DNA of 64,000 nucleotides from Varroa destructor (lineage: Eukaryota > Arthropoda > Arachnida > Mesostigmata > Varroidae): contig NW_019211454.1 in NCBI RefSeq assembly GCF_002443255.2, forward strand, positions 39,143,695 through 39,207,694, read 5' to 3'. Below the pieces are notes generated by a model. It was not told the DNA's origin and did no database searches. It was given only the letters and a program-made list of their open reading frames with translations. Within the stretch, counting starts at the first letter, position 1, and each line of letters begins with the position of its first letter. A program made the position numbers and the translations under genes. Shown in pieces: positions 22,252 through 34,861 of the stretch.

Positions 22252-25200
22252 TATTAATCAATGAGACTGTCGTAGCCATAAACCTTCGTCACTATTGCTA
22301 TCTTTATTACATTGGCTTGTCTAAAAAAAAAAGACGATACCTAAAGGGGTGGAAGCGTTTGTAAATTGCTAAATTTGAGCTTTAGCGGAGCATTGCGAAA
22401 AGGTCATGCATTGCTACTTCTTGACATTGATATATGCCAACATGGCACTTTCTGAACCTTGATTCATGGCTATTAGGTTCTTTAATTTACTACTTCAGAA
22501 AATCCTCTTTTCTGAAGAAAGAGAAGACTTTTCTGAGACGTATTTTACGAATGGGTAATTTTCTCTCACTGTTTTGACTGATGCAGAGCTATCACACAAC
22601 AACAGCTAAAAGATTAGAACGTTTCCTCATCCCCTTGACAACAATTCAGTGATCATCTTTGATGAGCCAAAGGCTTCCTGCGTATTATGACTTCGTGTAG
22701 CCATATATACGTATATAGCCATATATAAGTATAAAGAACTCATCTGCTCTAAGTAAATACAAGCGTTAATTTCTTTTAGGATGCCACGTTGCATGCTCGC
22801 TTGCCTTTTCTTTCCCATACCACACCCGATACACGTCTTGCATATATTGTTGTCGAATTGTACTCTTGCAATGTTTTTATACTGTCTCTAGAATATATAT
22901 TGTGATAGACCAAATCTTGTGGTCGAGTATATAAATAAATCTATGTTTATGACAATGCAGGCGCAGAACAGGTGGGGGTAGCTTATTGGGAGTCGCCTCC
23001 AGTGCTGTTCGACCAGAGAAAGCCCAGCCGATAAGCTTAGGTGTACGAGCAGTTCTGAATGAACAGAAGCGCGTAAAGACTTTCAAGGCTTGATTTGATT
23101 TCCAGATAAGTGCAAAAGAGACGTGAGAAAGCTTCGTACAGGTCACACTGCATTAACGCCTTCCATCGGAGAAATTCGGATTGCCAGAGAAGGTTTTCTA
23201 TTACTATAGATAAGCTAGCGAGACGGCCAGTGCGTTTGTGAGTGCTAAGTGGTGTCTGCTAAGAAAGCTGAGTTTCTGACTTCTAGTTTAGAGTCTTCTT
23301 AAGCAGCAACTGAAAAATGGAACCTGTCGCTATTTTTTTCACCACGGCAAGTATGATTTTATATGTCGAGTTAGCCCAGGTGGTTCAACACAATATGGTA
23401 GAGGAGGCCCTGCTAGTTCCCCGACATGTATAGCGGGGGCCGCGACGCTATCCACCGGCTTGATCACCTCATACATCTACAACGGTGCGTATCGGCTGGA
23501 AAGCCACGACTCGACAGCAGTAAGCGGCGTACTACGAGAAACCTAAACGGCCTTAGATATACGAAAGTTTAGCGCTAGGTTTTATGCTTAATTTATCTTG
23601 TGATACCCATACTTCTAAATTATCTAGAGAAACCAAGCTCATTTTACTTAATTAATTAGTTGTTAAGAAAGCTCCGTTGATTTCCTAACTAATTTCGACA
23701 GCTTGTCCAAATGTTGAAATCGCGAAACCAACTACCAATGCTTCCAAACTGAAGATGTCCGCTGCAAATGACGGGTTCAAAAAAGATTTCCAGTACTTCC
23801 TCTATGGTGTTGCTACACGTTTTAATGTTATACATTACGTTTTAACAAACCTCTTAATATGAGATTAAAAACTGCGCTTTATGGTCATCCCGGCAAACTA
23901 TTTGCGCTAAACCATTTACTCAGCATTATTAGGCAACATACATAGAAACAGTTTCGTTTGTAACAGTGCCTTCCTGCATAACGTCTATGACTGTCTCTAT
24001 ATATTAGATCAAGTAAATGCTGGCGCCGTATGTAGGCCGCTTTTTGGCCTACGGTACGCTTGACCTCTATCCCCTGATCCAGGCACTTGGTCACTGATTA
24101 CTTGGTAATTAGGTAATGTCTCATCAAACTCCTTGAAAGCATGTGCGAAAAAAATGAAGTTGCTTTTTTGACGTCTAATCAAAGACTTACAACAACGGAC
24201 AAATAAATAGAATATGTCCTCTTTAACAAATTCAGACTGGAACAAAATTTGAAACAGCTGTCTGGAAGGCCCTGATTAAACGTCAACTTGTTAAGCGGCT
24301 GTACATGTCGGGCTCTGTGTACAACCTAACTAGGGCAGAGCGACAAATAATTCAGGTGTGTACAGTCTTTTCTTTCTCGAGCTATATTGTAAATCGTCGG
24401 AAAATCACTGCAACCTAAAAAAACTTCATATTGATTTCGCTCTACCGCAGCATAGCCAAGCTACTTTAACTAAAGCCAAAATGGCAGACAGCACCGGACA
24501 TGGATCCGTAGCATAAAATTCGGGACGTATAGGCTGTCACACAAACATCGTACGACCCGGGCCAACATTGAAACAGGATTTCTGCGGGACTATCATGCAG
24601 TGGACGGTCATTCTTACGGTAAGCGCGAGACACCGCTAAACTATCCATAATCCGAAAGCTGCTAGCCTGTAGAACCTGAAACGGTGCGAACTTCGAGTCT
24701 CAGTAACCTTGCTTTCTATCGATACTGCTTGTCCTACTCGTAGAAAAGGAGCAGCAGCAACAGCCTCTGTGTCAATAAAAATGCATCTCCCAACCCGAAA
24801 CATATGAATTATTTATGGCTCTGTCTGCGATGCCCTTAAGGGCTTATTGGGCAAGTGGTAGATTGCAATTGTGTGGTAGGTTGTGGATTTTTGCTGTAGA
24901 GTACGTCTCGAGGTAGATATGCAACAACTACTCGATTGCTACAAGCAAAAACAACAACAAACTACGAGGCCTAAGAGGCATTACGTTCCTATTCCTCACC
25001 AAGAAATAGATCCGCCACCGTCTCTAAAGTCGAATGCTACAACAGATCTGGGATACACGAATTAAGTACTTTGTTGTCAAGGGGAAATGGGTCGTTATTG
25101 ATTGTTGTAGAACAGCTTGTCTATATGTGTGGCCTTCTATTATACTGATAATAATTGTTTATATTTTTTATAGCTTTGTTCGTATTACTATAGGGGCTGA

Positions 25201-26167
25201 ATTAACACTGTTCATTGTAAGCCAAACTACATGAATCACTAATTATGTTTATGACATCCACTTTCCCATACAAACCTCAAATATTCTGTAGTAGTCTAAG
25301 CTATCAATCGGTAATGACCGGCTTCCTACTTCCTCTTTCGGTTGATGACAATGTATACTATGCTGACGGCCCACTAATTACGAGAAAGACTTGAAGCTCA
25401 TCTCTGAAAAAATATAGCATTACGTTTGTAGTACGCTGTTAATTCTTAAATACCAATTTGCAAGTGTTGACAAAATGGGTTGTAAATTCTCAAAAGCATC
25501 CCACATTCAAAGATAGCTGGTCGCCGCCAGATACACGCAGGTGATCGGTAGGCCAACAGAAACCAACTATTCACCTGTGTCTACGTCTACAGGTACGCCT
25601 ATGACACTGAAGGAGGGAGAATAAATTGGTAACTCAAGCCTAGGTCATATCTACAATTTTTTTAAGGTCATTTTGGCGCCAAAACAGGTTTGAATTTCGT
25701 ACACGTGTAAATCACTCAACCCCGGCCTTCGTTATCGTTTAGAATAAATAACGGCCCAGGCTGAAGCGGGTAGTCGAAAGGCAAAATGATTGCAATGGTA
25801 AATTCTTGCAGATAGAAAATTAAGCCATGTAAAACAACAGTCTCTTTAACCTAGCACCAATAACAGCTTCGCACCATTCGCATTTAATTAATTCCTAATA
25901 TTTCGAAGAAAACTCTATAGCACACTAATCTTTTTGCGATAATAAAGATGCATACGTACACCATAATTCCAAATGGAAATATCAGAAAAACTCAAGCAGT
26001 TGATGAACTGAACCTCGGATATAGCTCAGATTGAAAACAAACAGAGCTAGCAGAACGGAAGAGGCGCCCGACCTTAACAGTGATTGAATAGGAGGCCTAA
26101 TTATTTTTTGCGAAGTTAGACGGCGAGACTTGGGCCGTTTATTCGTATCTTCTTTTTTTTTGTGTAG
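22252..26167. other. No confident gene; weak Pol III A-box-like site at 23.37 kb
   Basis: A perfect match to the internal Pol III A-box consensus (TAGCCCAGGTGG) occurs at 23372..23383, but the B-box position carries only a poor match. A palindromic CTTACGGTAAG near 24.61 kb offers a donor-like GTAAG on both strands, with ~60-codon open frames on each; neither is preferred. Confidence 0.25.
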
Positions 26168-26462
26168 AAAACCACCTATTTTTTTTCATATGGGGCTAGT
26201 AATGTCGATGCAGCGTACCAGTACAATACCTAATGCTATTCAGCGGCACGTTGAAAGGGTAACATCTGTTCAGACTCAACGCAACGTCCTTTCCATAGAT
26301 TCAGACATAAGGACGCCGGAAATGAGTGTTGAAAAGGGCAGCTTTCGGTGGTCAAAGCCGGCAGTCATCCTTACCGATGAACTCTCGAATGCCTCTAGTG
26401 CGGCCATCGAAATTTCCGATCAAAAATCTAGCCGCAGTATGTATTCTTTAAGAGACATTTAA
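26168..26462 (+). CDS. Candidate exon, unknown Ser-rich protein
   Basis: The start follows one of the strongest acceptors in the window, a run of about ten T ending in TTTTGTGTAG. The frame is then open for about 97 codons to TAA at 26460..26462. A GTATGT at 26437 could be a donor, giving an exon of 269 bases. An ATG lies ten codons in (CATATGGGG). About 60% of codons after the ATG start with a purine, as coding sequence tends to. The C-terminal part is Ser-rich and mildly acidic (DELSNASSAAIEISDQKSSR). There is no signal peptide or hydrophobic helix in the ATG-initiated part, and no recognised domain. Either it is an internal exon of a gene whose other exons I cannot find, or a chance frame behind an acceptor-like T tract. 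Confidence 0.35.
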
Positions 26463-28348
26463 GGCAAATTGCGTAAGCCGTAGGACTATTTGTATTATTA
26501 CAACTTGACTGATTCGGTCCTAGGCCGAGATAAAATACTTCCGATAGTCCAATAGTCACCGATACGAAATGAAACCAATCACTGCTAATAAGTGATGCGA
26601 TTTTGTCAGATGTGCACTTTCTTCTTTCCAACATTCGATTATAGGAGCAACGGTAGTTCCCCTGTGTTTAAGGTAAATTGTAGATTAAAGCTATACCGTA
26701 CTTCGAACATGAAACACAATTGTCTAAACAGAGCAGTGTCAGCCATCCGATCTGAATAGTGCTGCGATGCACAATTTACCAGTTATGATAATGACACGCA
26801 AGAGCCCCACAATGGCGGCGTTCAAGTACCATAAGGTGTACAATTTTTCTTCACACGAGGCAAAATGTTGAAATGGAAGCATCCAGAATAAGTTTCGTTG
26901 AATTAGCCTCGAAACTAAAAATCCCGAACAAGGATACCGTGGAAACCGGCGGCCCGTAAAGCTTTTATGAGCTGGGCAGACCGGTTGCTCAGTAGTACTG
27001 ACAGCAGGACCCTGATCTCTGCTGTACAGTAAAAATAGTTTAAAAAAAAAAACTAAAAGATTAGGAAATTCAGCTTCTGCTAGACTTGAACGAGACAAAA
27101 GTTCAATATGACACTCAAGGTATTAGGGGATATGCAATAATTGTTTGTCAACGATTATAGGTGCATCATCTTCAAAGAAATCTGATACAAATACTTGGAA
27201 CCTACGATATTCTAAACCAGGACTATATGATAATTAGGTAATTATAAATCCTAATAGTTAAAGATTTGGCAACCTTTTGATCTACATATATTCAGTGTAG
27301 TTTGTTAAAAAACATTGTTCTGGAGATGTTAAGACGAACAGTTGGCCGTTCTTTCTTTACAGTAGCTTTACTTGCACCACATATTTCAGACCCGTTGAGC
27401 AAAGGCACAAAGAACTATAGATCCACGTAACGCAACGTTTAACACAATTGTACATATAAGCTGCACTTAAAAAGCACTATAATCATTCGGAACGGATAAT
27501 GAATTTCCTCTTAACCATTCCATATATATGCGGCAAAGTTCACTACGTATGTGACTATAAGTTTAGAAGTTTTCTGTATACTTGTAGGCAACATGTTAAA
27601 GCAGCTTTAGGCTTTCTACTGTGTCCTTCAAGACCCACAGTGTTCCTTTGTCATTTCAAGCATTTGTCTCGTGCTTCGATTTTCATCTTATAGAAAAATC
27701 TACATTAAAACCCGTACAAACAGTATCTATGCAAATATTAATCATACAACATTATTTTACCAAATATCAATCAGGGGGCAAATCGATACTTCTTAATGGT
27801 ATTTTTATCAATAGTACCATCATGCAGGTGCATAGCATTTGTGTTGCTGGATTTTAACTGCGCCGCAAAATATGCCAGTGTGATATATAACGTATCAAAT
27901 ATTGAGAGCACTATTATATATTTTCGTATTCAAACGCAAAATAACCGTTATTGTCATTTTTGTGTGTCCTCTGTGCCTACTGCAATACCAGTCACCTGAC
28001 ACAAAAACTAGCCTGGGACACCATAGCACCCCTTCGTTGCCACCCGTCATTTCATGCGCCATTGAATGAGAATGAACTATGGCGTCACTTTTAAAGTGTC
28101 TAGCATTAGAAAACCGTTTGGCCCTCTTTTGCGTCACTACCTCCGGTCTTTTCGGTGCGCTGCTACAAATGATGAAAACATTACCGTTATCTTTTTCGCT
28201 GTTGCCCGCTGTAGGCTGAGCCTCTCGTCACTCCGCTCGGATCTCTACCTCAGCTGCCGATCTGTATATGCAAGCCCCAAATGTCTAAATTCTGTGCGTT
28301 GCTTTAGGAATTCTAGCGCTCCTGTTTGTCTTGTTTCTTCTGCACCAG
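26463..28348. other. No confident gene
   Basis: AT-rich DNA. An ATG-started 100-codon frame at 28066..28368 partly overlaps the next exon candidate in another phase and has a pyrimidine-rich composition in its second half that serves as that exon's polypyrimidine tract. Confidence 0.3.
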
Positions 28349-28556
28349 CGTCCACCTCATACAACTAAACTCCTACTCGTCTACTAGACACGGCTACGAC
28401 CGTCGAATCGAATGTGGAATTAAGGCCACTTACCTAAGTCGATTGCTTCTTATGAGTCAGCCGAAACGCATACAGCCAGGAGGAAAGCATTGTCACTCAG
28501 CACTCTTTCACTGTGGACTTTTCGTTGCCAGTCGACACAAATATGGCCAAAACCTG
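28349..28556 (+). CDS. Candidate internal exon, unknown
   Basis: This 208-base segment sits between a strong acceptor (CTTGTTTCTTCTGCACCAG) and a strong donor (ACCTG|GTAAGG). It is open in one frame for 69 codons with a phase-2 start and a phase-0 end. The frame also runs open through the donor to 28661. The peptide is His/Cys/Arg-containing (for example GGKHCHSALFHCGLFVASRH), and no family is recognised. Downstream, GTCGCTTTTATAG at about 28723 is a plausible acceptor that would add a few codons before TAA. The splice sites are seen directly; exon status is inference. Confidence 0.33.
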
Positions 28557-30801
28557 GTAAGGGCAAATCGCTACGACGATCATTTTGCGATAGCAATCGT
28601 CAGCGCAGCCACCCCGTTAATGCGCATGGCAAATAAACACAACAAAATAAGAGACTGCTAGGCAGTAAGCCGGCGGCGGTGTGCGCTTCGAGCGGACTCA
28701 TCTTGCGACTCATGTCGCTTTTATAGGACGACTCAGCGGAATAAAAAAAGGGCGGTAGAGATTCAGTTCAGGCCAGACCAGGCCAAGCCAGGGCAAACTA
28801 TTGACGAGGTATCTAGACCTCGGACATAGCCCGACTGAGAGGAAACGAATAGTTTTGAAGTTGTGTACGAACTCGTTATAAAAGACCCAATCTTCCATGA
28901 GCGGCCAGTTGTTGAACACAAACGTTGATACATACGTTGGCAATCGCCTGGTATAAAAAACGCCAATTGATATGGGCGTACGTATATCTTAGCGCAAACC
29001 GCATTGTTTATTTTCAAAAGAGCGTTGTGATCTTATTATACAGTTTATTTGCAGTTTTCATAATGGCTATCGACATAGTACCAATTCGAGCAAATGAGAC
29101 TAATTTTAAATCGCAATTTCAACATATATGTCACAAGCCTCTTAACATATGGCAAATTTAAGTATGTAACAAACCTTCCCATTTACGGCAAACTCGGGGA
29201 TCGGTAAACGTGCAGCCGCATGTTATGCCGCACCTAGGCATCTAGGACAACCATATTGAGCGTGGAGTGAATTGCAGATCGACTTTTTAATTTCAACTCA
29301 GCTCTCCGAATAGTCAAACCACAGGTTGCCCATTATTAATTAATTAATAGTTAAAAAGTAAATTAAACTTAAGAGCTTAATTAAGTATCGAACGTACTCG
29401 AAGCGATTGAGACAACGATACGAAGAGCTCAGCTTCACTTAGTGATTATAAGAACGGCCAACGGAGTTATACCATGCAGTTTATGGAAAAAAAACAAACG
29501 AAAAGCAAATTTTTTACAGCTTAATTTTTCATGAATGATTAGAGAGAGAATTAGCAGGACATTTTTTCGGCTGTTTTACACTCGCAACAAGGCGGATTTA
29601 GCACGGTCAACGGCACGCAGTGTAATAAGCAGTCATTTGCACAGCCCAGCCTGAACCTCATATCGAACGGAGCAAAGTTTAACGCTAGCAGAACCTCTCG
29701 TAGCATCAAAAGCCGTCGGGCCGTCTTCTGCAATTTAGAAAGGCACGAGGTGGAACGTAGGCTTAAGACACAACTTCCAATAGGTGTTCCATTCCGTGTA
29801 GTAGAATATTAGGACGCGGGCGCTTTTGTGCACCGTGACTAGGCAAAAGCGCACGAGAACGTCAAATTAGGACAATACAATAATGTATATTTTAACCCAG
29901 TCAGTATTTGAATCCTACCAACGAGAACTGCTTCTGAGTACAGCGATCTGAAAATCTTTAAACTACTTCATTGTGCCATCTTTCCAATGTATACAAGTCG
30001 CATACAGATACATTGAAGTTGATTTGCTCGTCGAAAACTAACTACATTTTAAACATATTCTTTTTGTTATTCTAAATTGTGTGGATAAATGCAGCGCTCG
30101 TACTACAACAGTGGTTGTCTCAGTTGTCTCTGAAATTCTGATGGGGCACTTGTATCATAAATCAATTCTGGATAATAACTGACAATGAGTGAAAATACCC
30201 ATGAGAATATAGAATCACCTAACTGTTGTTGAAGCTATGAAGACTGTCGGCGGCACAATCAGTTATCATGGCTTCTTCACCAATGTTTCAAAGCAGTTCG
30301 TCTTATTTCCGGGGGAAGTTATGGGGCCAATGAGTGCGTCGGATGCCATATGCATGATAAACGAGACACAGGTGATACCGTGGACGCAAACATTTATAGA
30401 GACTATATAAAATGTTAACGATCAAAGGCATCAGTATGAAACATAATAAAATCTAGAATCAGTTAACAGAGTATAAACTATGAACTATTTCAATAACAAA
30501 GCATCTCATTGCAGCCAATGAAAGGCAGAGCTTTCTCTCATTTCGCTCTTCTTCCAATGACACTCTGTCTCGGTCCGTTTTTCACTCAGGTCCTTCCGCC
30601 GATTCAGTCATTGTCCTCCTCCTCCTCTCTCACTCCGCCATGCAGTAAGCTATATATTTGCTCCAGATACCAAACGCCTGTTCATACATAAGCGTCCCCT
30701 GCACAGAACAAAGTAAGAAACTAATGGCACTTGCGCATAGATAAGCTGACCGCCTGCCCTTACAAATCATAGATTGCGATATCTACGTAGTCCCACAGGT
30801 G
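28557..30801. other. No confident gene
   Basis: No supported exon or RNA gene. A short GGCCAGACCAGGCCAAGCCA repetitive patch lies near 28.77 kb, and a TTAATTAATTAA-rich patch near 29.34 kb. Confidence 0.35.
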
Positions 30802-30850
30802 TTTTTATTAGTGCCAAGCGCCACTAACTTGGCACTTGGCACTAAAAAAA
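30802..30850. repeat. Hairpin with duplicated 7-base unit
   Basis: The left arm TTTATTAGTGCCAAG (30804..30818) is matched by a right arm CTTGGCACTAAAAAA (30835..30849) with one or two mismatches at its base. A second copy of CTTGGCAC at 30828..30835 overlaps, so TTGGCAC is duplicated in tandem. The A/T-rich outer arms and GC inner arms could form a stable stem with either copy. Confidence 0.6.
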
Positions 30851-33399
30851 CGCAGTCGATTGTCAGACGAACTCCGGTCGGAGCCCTGAATCGCTTTTTA
30901 GGCCGGATGGTCGGGGCTAGAACACAATGGTGATGCACCACTAATTGCAATGATGCTATCAGTAGATCGTATCACTAGAAGTATTGTCGTTGTGACGGTA
31001 CTATATATCTAAAATTGCATACATGCACAATCTACTAAGGAGCATCGTCGCCGAGAATGGAATATTCAAAAAATATTGAGTGGTATTTACTGGAACACGG
31101 TAATGAAGCCTTGCCCGATAGTCTTCTGAAGCAAAACAGTTGCAATTGCGAGCTCAATAGAACGACGAGTAAGTCGGATGTTTTTTTTTTGCTTTTGCCC
31201 GGTGAAAGCTTTAAAAATGGCACTTATTAACAAATGACAGAATAGTAAAGTAAAAGCAAATGAATGCAGTAATACACGAGAACGACTCCTAAGGAAATGT
31301 ACGTATTCTTGAAGGAAACGTTTCCGAAGCAGAAAAACGTTTCCGCGAAAATCCGCAAATTAACCTCGGAAAAATGGCTGGTTATATGGGCTAAGAATTT
31401 CCAGAGGATACGGGTGCAAGAAACTTTTCGAAAGGAACTTTGGCGATCTTATAATCGCCCTGAAATACGAGAACATCGCTTAACTTAGCTATCTGCATTC
31501 GAAGCCCGGGAATGGTCTTGATTTGGTTAAACAAAAACGAAGTTCTTATCGTTCGTCGAAGTTTACGTTTTACTGCGCTGCTGTTGGAAGTCATCCACAG
31601 TAGAAAAATGTTCGCCAATTTAAAGTTAGAGTTACCGCCCGACGATTTCAACTACTCGGCAAAATATGCGATCTTCCGTGAACAACACGGTAAAGCTTTG
31701 TTTAAACTACACGTTCGATCCGAAACGCCATAGCGCCTTAGAGCTGCTGGTAATTTCCTTTGACAGTTATGTATCCATTTACGATTTGCTACGCATTATG
31801 TTTTTCTTACTCACTATAACTTCAGTTACAGAGGCAACTACTTTTTCCAGCGAGAAGCATTAGTTAGCTGTCTGCTACACGCTCTAATAGTAAGTGGTTT
31901 GCGACGAGAGCGATTGATCTTAAATTTAACAGCAAATGGAGAAAAATTACTTTCTAAAAGTGGGACCTCCGTCTGATTTGAGTCAGCGGTGGCATAGAAC
32001 TTCTTATTTCAATTTTACAGTTACGAAATATTAACTACTACATATTAATACGTTGAGTTATGCACTAGAATAAAGCGAGGCATCCGAGTTTACATTAGGC
32101 CAATACAGGCCCTCTAAAGCTGACTTAATTATTAAAAAGGCGAACCCTTAAAAGGAAATTGAATTTAAAAAAGTTGTGGCACTTTTCGGATCTGTGTGTG
32201 CTACTTGAACTGAGAACATGACGCAAGCGTCTAGATACGTATTCTATAGCACAATCAATGCACTAACGAAGAATACATAGATCCAACATCCGTTTTAAGA
32301 GTAGGCTTTTTTTGCTGATCGACACCAGCAAATGTCCATCGATATTCCTAGCGCTGGAAAACATTTCGTCCATCGGCTAAATAAATCATCAGTCACTTCG
32401 AATCGACGACCACACCGGCGCTAAATGCTACACTCTTTAGTAATATCTCTTATTTACTTCAGAGACGTTTCAGCTACAGATAAAATTGTGTTAGGGGGCG
32501 CCTCACGCATACCACTGAAGTATCACACGTACATGTCTGTACATTTGGGTGCAGTGCACGTAGACGATATTTTCGACGAACATAAATGTCGAAGTTCTAG
32601 CAGGCTTTTGTATACAATGGAAACGGGACTTTGAAGTAACTGAGTTTTTTCCGGCAGCGTACGCCGGAACGTAAAATTATGAATTATAAATCTATACAAG
32701 AAGCACACAGATGAATGAACACAATATGTGTTTTACAAGTTCAACGAATAAGCCTTCAAACCAATTCATTGAAGGCCCAACAACGTCCAATCAAAACGAT
32801 GCGACTTGCTTTCTATGCTAAATTTACTGTTTACCTCAGTTAATAATTGTTCGTTGAGAGCGCCGGCTGTGGGAAACCTACCTGAAACGTTTATAGCTTA
32901 TCATCATGTGACCATGTCTTCCTGTACCTTATCTTTTTCGGCATGATTTGCTTTTTCCGTTTATTCAAGCACGTACGGGTTACGGTTTCAACGTCCGTTT
33001 TTTTTCAGATACATTTCTTTCAAGTTGATGTTGTTCCGATGCTATAAATCCTCTTTGCTACCTGTGATCGATGTCTGATTATAATTTTTTAGATGTACGT
33101 TCGCCGTAAGGCCATCGCCATGGTTTGTTCTTACCATGCTCGACCAAGAAGCGATACGATATCTATCTGTTGCGTTATAACGATTTCTCGAAAAAATCGT
33201 AACGGAAGCATCCAATTAATTCATTAGTTTGTGTATATAGGTAAATAAAAGTAGTCACAAAATTATATTATCATTTACGCGCACAATTAGATGGTATTCT
33301 TCGGTCTTGTACCAATAACCCTAGGCACAACCGCCGCGTAAGCACAAGCTGTTCATTAAATAAACGCCATATCTGTAGTGCGATAGAGTGTACTTTCAG
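30851..33399. other. No confident gene; open frames near 31.3-31.7 kb
   Basis: Plus-strand frames at 31297..31488 and 31512..31733 overlap a minus-strand frame at 31391..31651. None has strong splice sites. A perfect 12-base palindrome GGAAACGTTTCC lies near 31313..31326, with a second AAACGTTTCC ten bases on. Confidence 0.25.
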
Positions 33400-33556
33400 T
33401 ACGACTAGTAAGAAAAAGCAAAAAATGAATCGTCAAAGCCAAAAGATTACTGAATTTGACGTTAACCAAAGTTATTGGCCAAGCTGCAAGGGTAATGTAT
33501 ATGATGGTGTCCTTGACCGTAAAGGAAATCCGCTCAAGAAACTACCAATTTCTTGA
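33400..33556 (+). CDS. Candidate terminal exon or small ORF, basic protein
   Basis: After an acceptor-like GTGTACTTTCAG the frame is open to TGA at 33554..33556. An ATG at 33425 would give 43 residues including SYWPSCKGNVYDGVLDRKGN. The same frame is open well upstream, to about 33243, roughly 105 codons in all without a stop in AT-rich DNA. Charged and polar residues dominate and there is no hydrophobic segment. I do not recognise it. It might be a terminal exon, a small standalone ORF or chance. Confidence 0.25.
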
Positions 33557-34807
33557 TTCGATAACTACAGCCAATGTCGAGGTGTGCATTAGCGAACGAG
33601 GTCTCAATAACTGAACAAAAAGCTCCGGTTTAGCAAGGCTGAGCGAGGCACGGGGACAATCGCACGACTTCAACGAGTCTTTATCCTGAGTTTTTGCTTG
33701 AAGCAATAAACGATTATCAATGGGAAAGGCCCGCGTGCCAGGAGACTACTGGCAGGCACTAGCGCGGACGGCTTCACGTCACATGTCCGAACAAATACGT
33801 AAAACGCAGGCGAAAGTTAGGGCTCATAGCAATAATCCTAGGCGTTTTCATAGCTGTTGCTATATAAGCACGAGATATATTTAAGAATAATTATTTACGT
33901 ATATACATATATAGACGTTCCGCGTGAATAATTCCTTATTGAATTTACAAATTGTGCATCTAAGGGAGAGCTGTTTCTTTAAGTAGCTTAATCTTCATCT
34001 TTACGTTTCTATCTTGTAGGCTAGTAAAATATTATATTAGTAGGCAAAAAAGTCTCGACGGTTTGATTTTGTACACACTGCACAAGTATAAACGGCCCAG
34101 CTATCAGTTATCCTCTTTCATATGATTCCTACGAGATTCAATGCAGATACGCGTCGTTTTTCATAGCCATTAAAACATGAAAAATTAAAGTTTTCAAAAA
34201 TCTAATTTCTGCTCTCACTGTTCATGATCTTTTAGATTGTTTCGAAACGTTATGTTTTCCGGTATTTAAAGCATCATGAAGGACTAGATAACGTCCGATG
34301 CATTATCATAGTGAAACACCTAGGGATAGTGCAGCCAAATTTAAGCCTACTTGCTTCATAGCATTTGGGAATCTCTTTTTTCGTGTTCTAGATAACATTT
34401 TTTACATTGCAGCTCGCCGTTAAAGTGATATTTAGCCGATTTTGCTTTCGTGCTCACGCCGACATCCTCTCGCGTTTCGCCACCTTTAATGATACGTTAG
34501 AACAAATACGTTAACGCTCCCCCGAGACTTTCCTAAAGCCTTTTCACCCACAGCAGGAAGGGCAGCTTTTCAAAATGGTCCTATATCCTCTACTGTAAAC
34601 TTGTAGAAGTTCTCCAGCATAAGTTATTATTTTTCCACTTTTCCGTCTATGCTCGCTGCCAGATTTGCCAAAAAACAACAAATGTCCTGAAGGCTGTCGT
34701 AGGTTATGAAAGCCTAAGTATTAAAAGCTTTTTGCAGCATTGGCATTACCTAGTAGCACATTTCATCAGTTAGCCGGATACGATGCGAATCTTTCAGTAC
34801 TTTAATA
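33557..34807. other. Gene-free AT-rich sequence
   Basis: Nothing recognised. Confidence 0.35.
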
Positions 34808-34830
34808 TTATATATATATATATATATAAT

Positions 34831-34858
<28 letters not shown>
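34808..34858. repeat. Compound (TA)n(GA)n microsatellite
   Basis: About ten TA units run directly into about 14 GA units, read directly. The same TA/GA combination, inverted, flanks the assembly gap at 61.2 kb. Confidence 0.96.

Positions 34859-34861
<3 letters not shown>

Noticed and set aside
24466..24660. Open frames of ~60 codons on both strands around CTTACGGTAAG
   Set aside because: The palindrome gives donor-like GTAAG on both strands, no acceptor is convincing, and the two strands are equally plausible.
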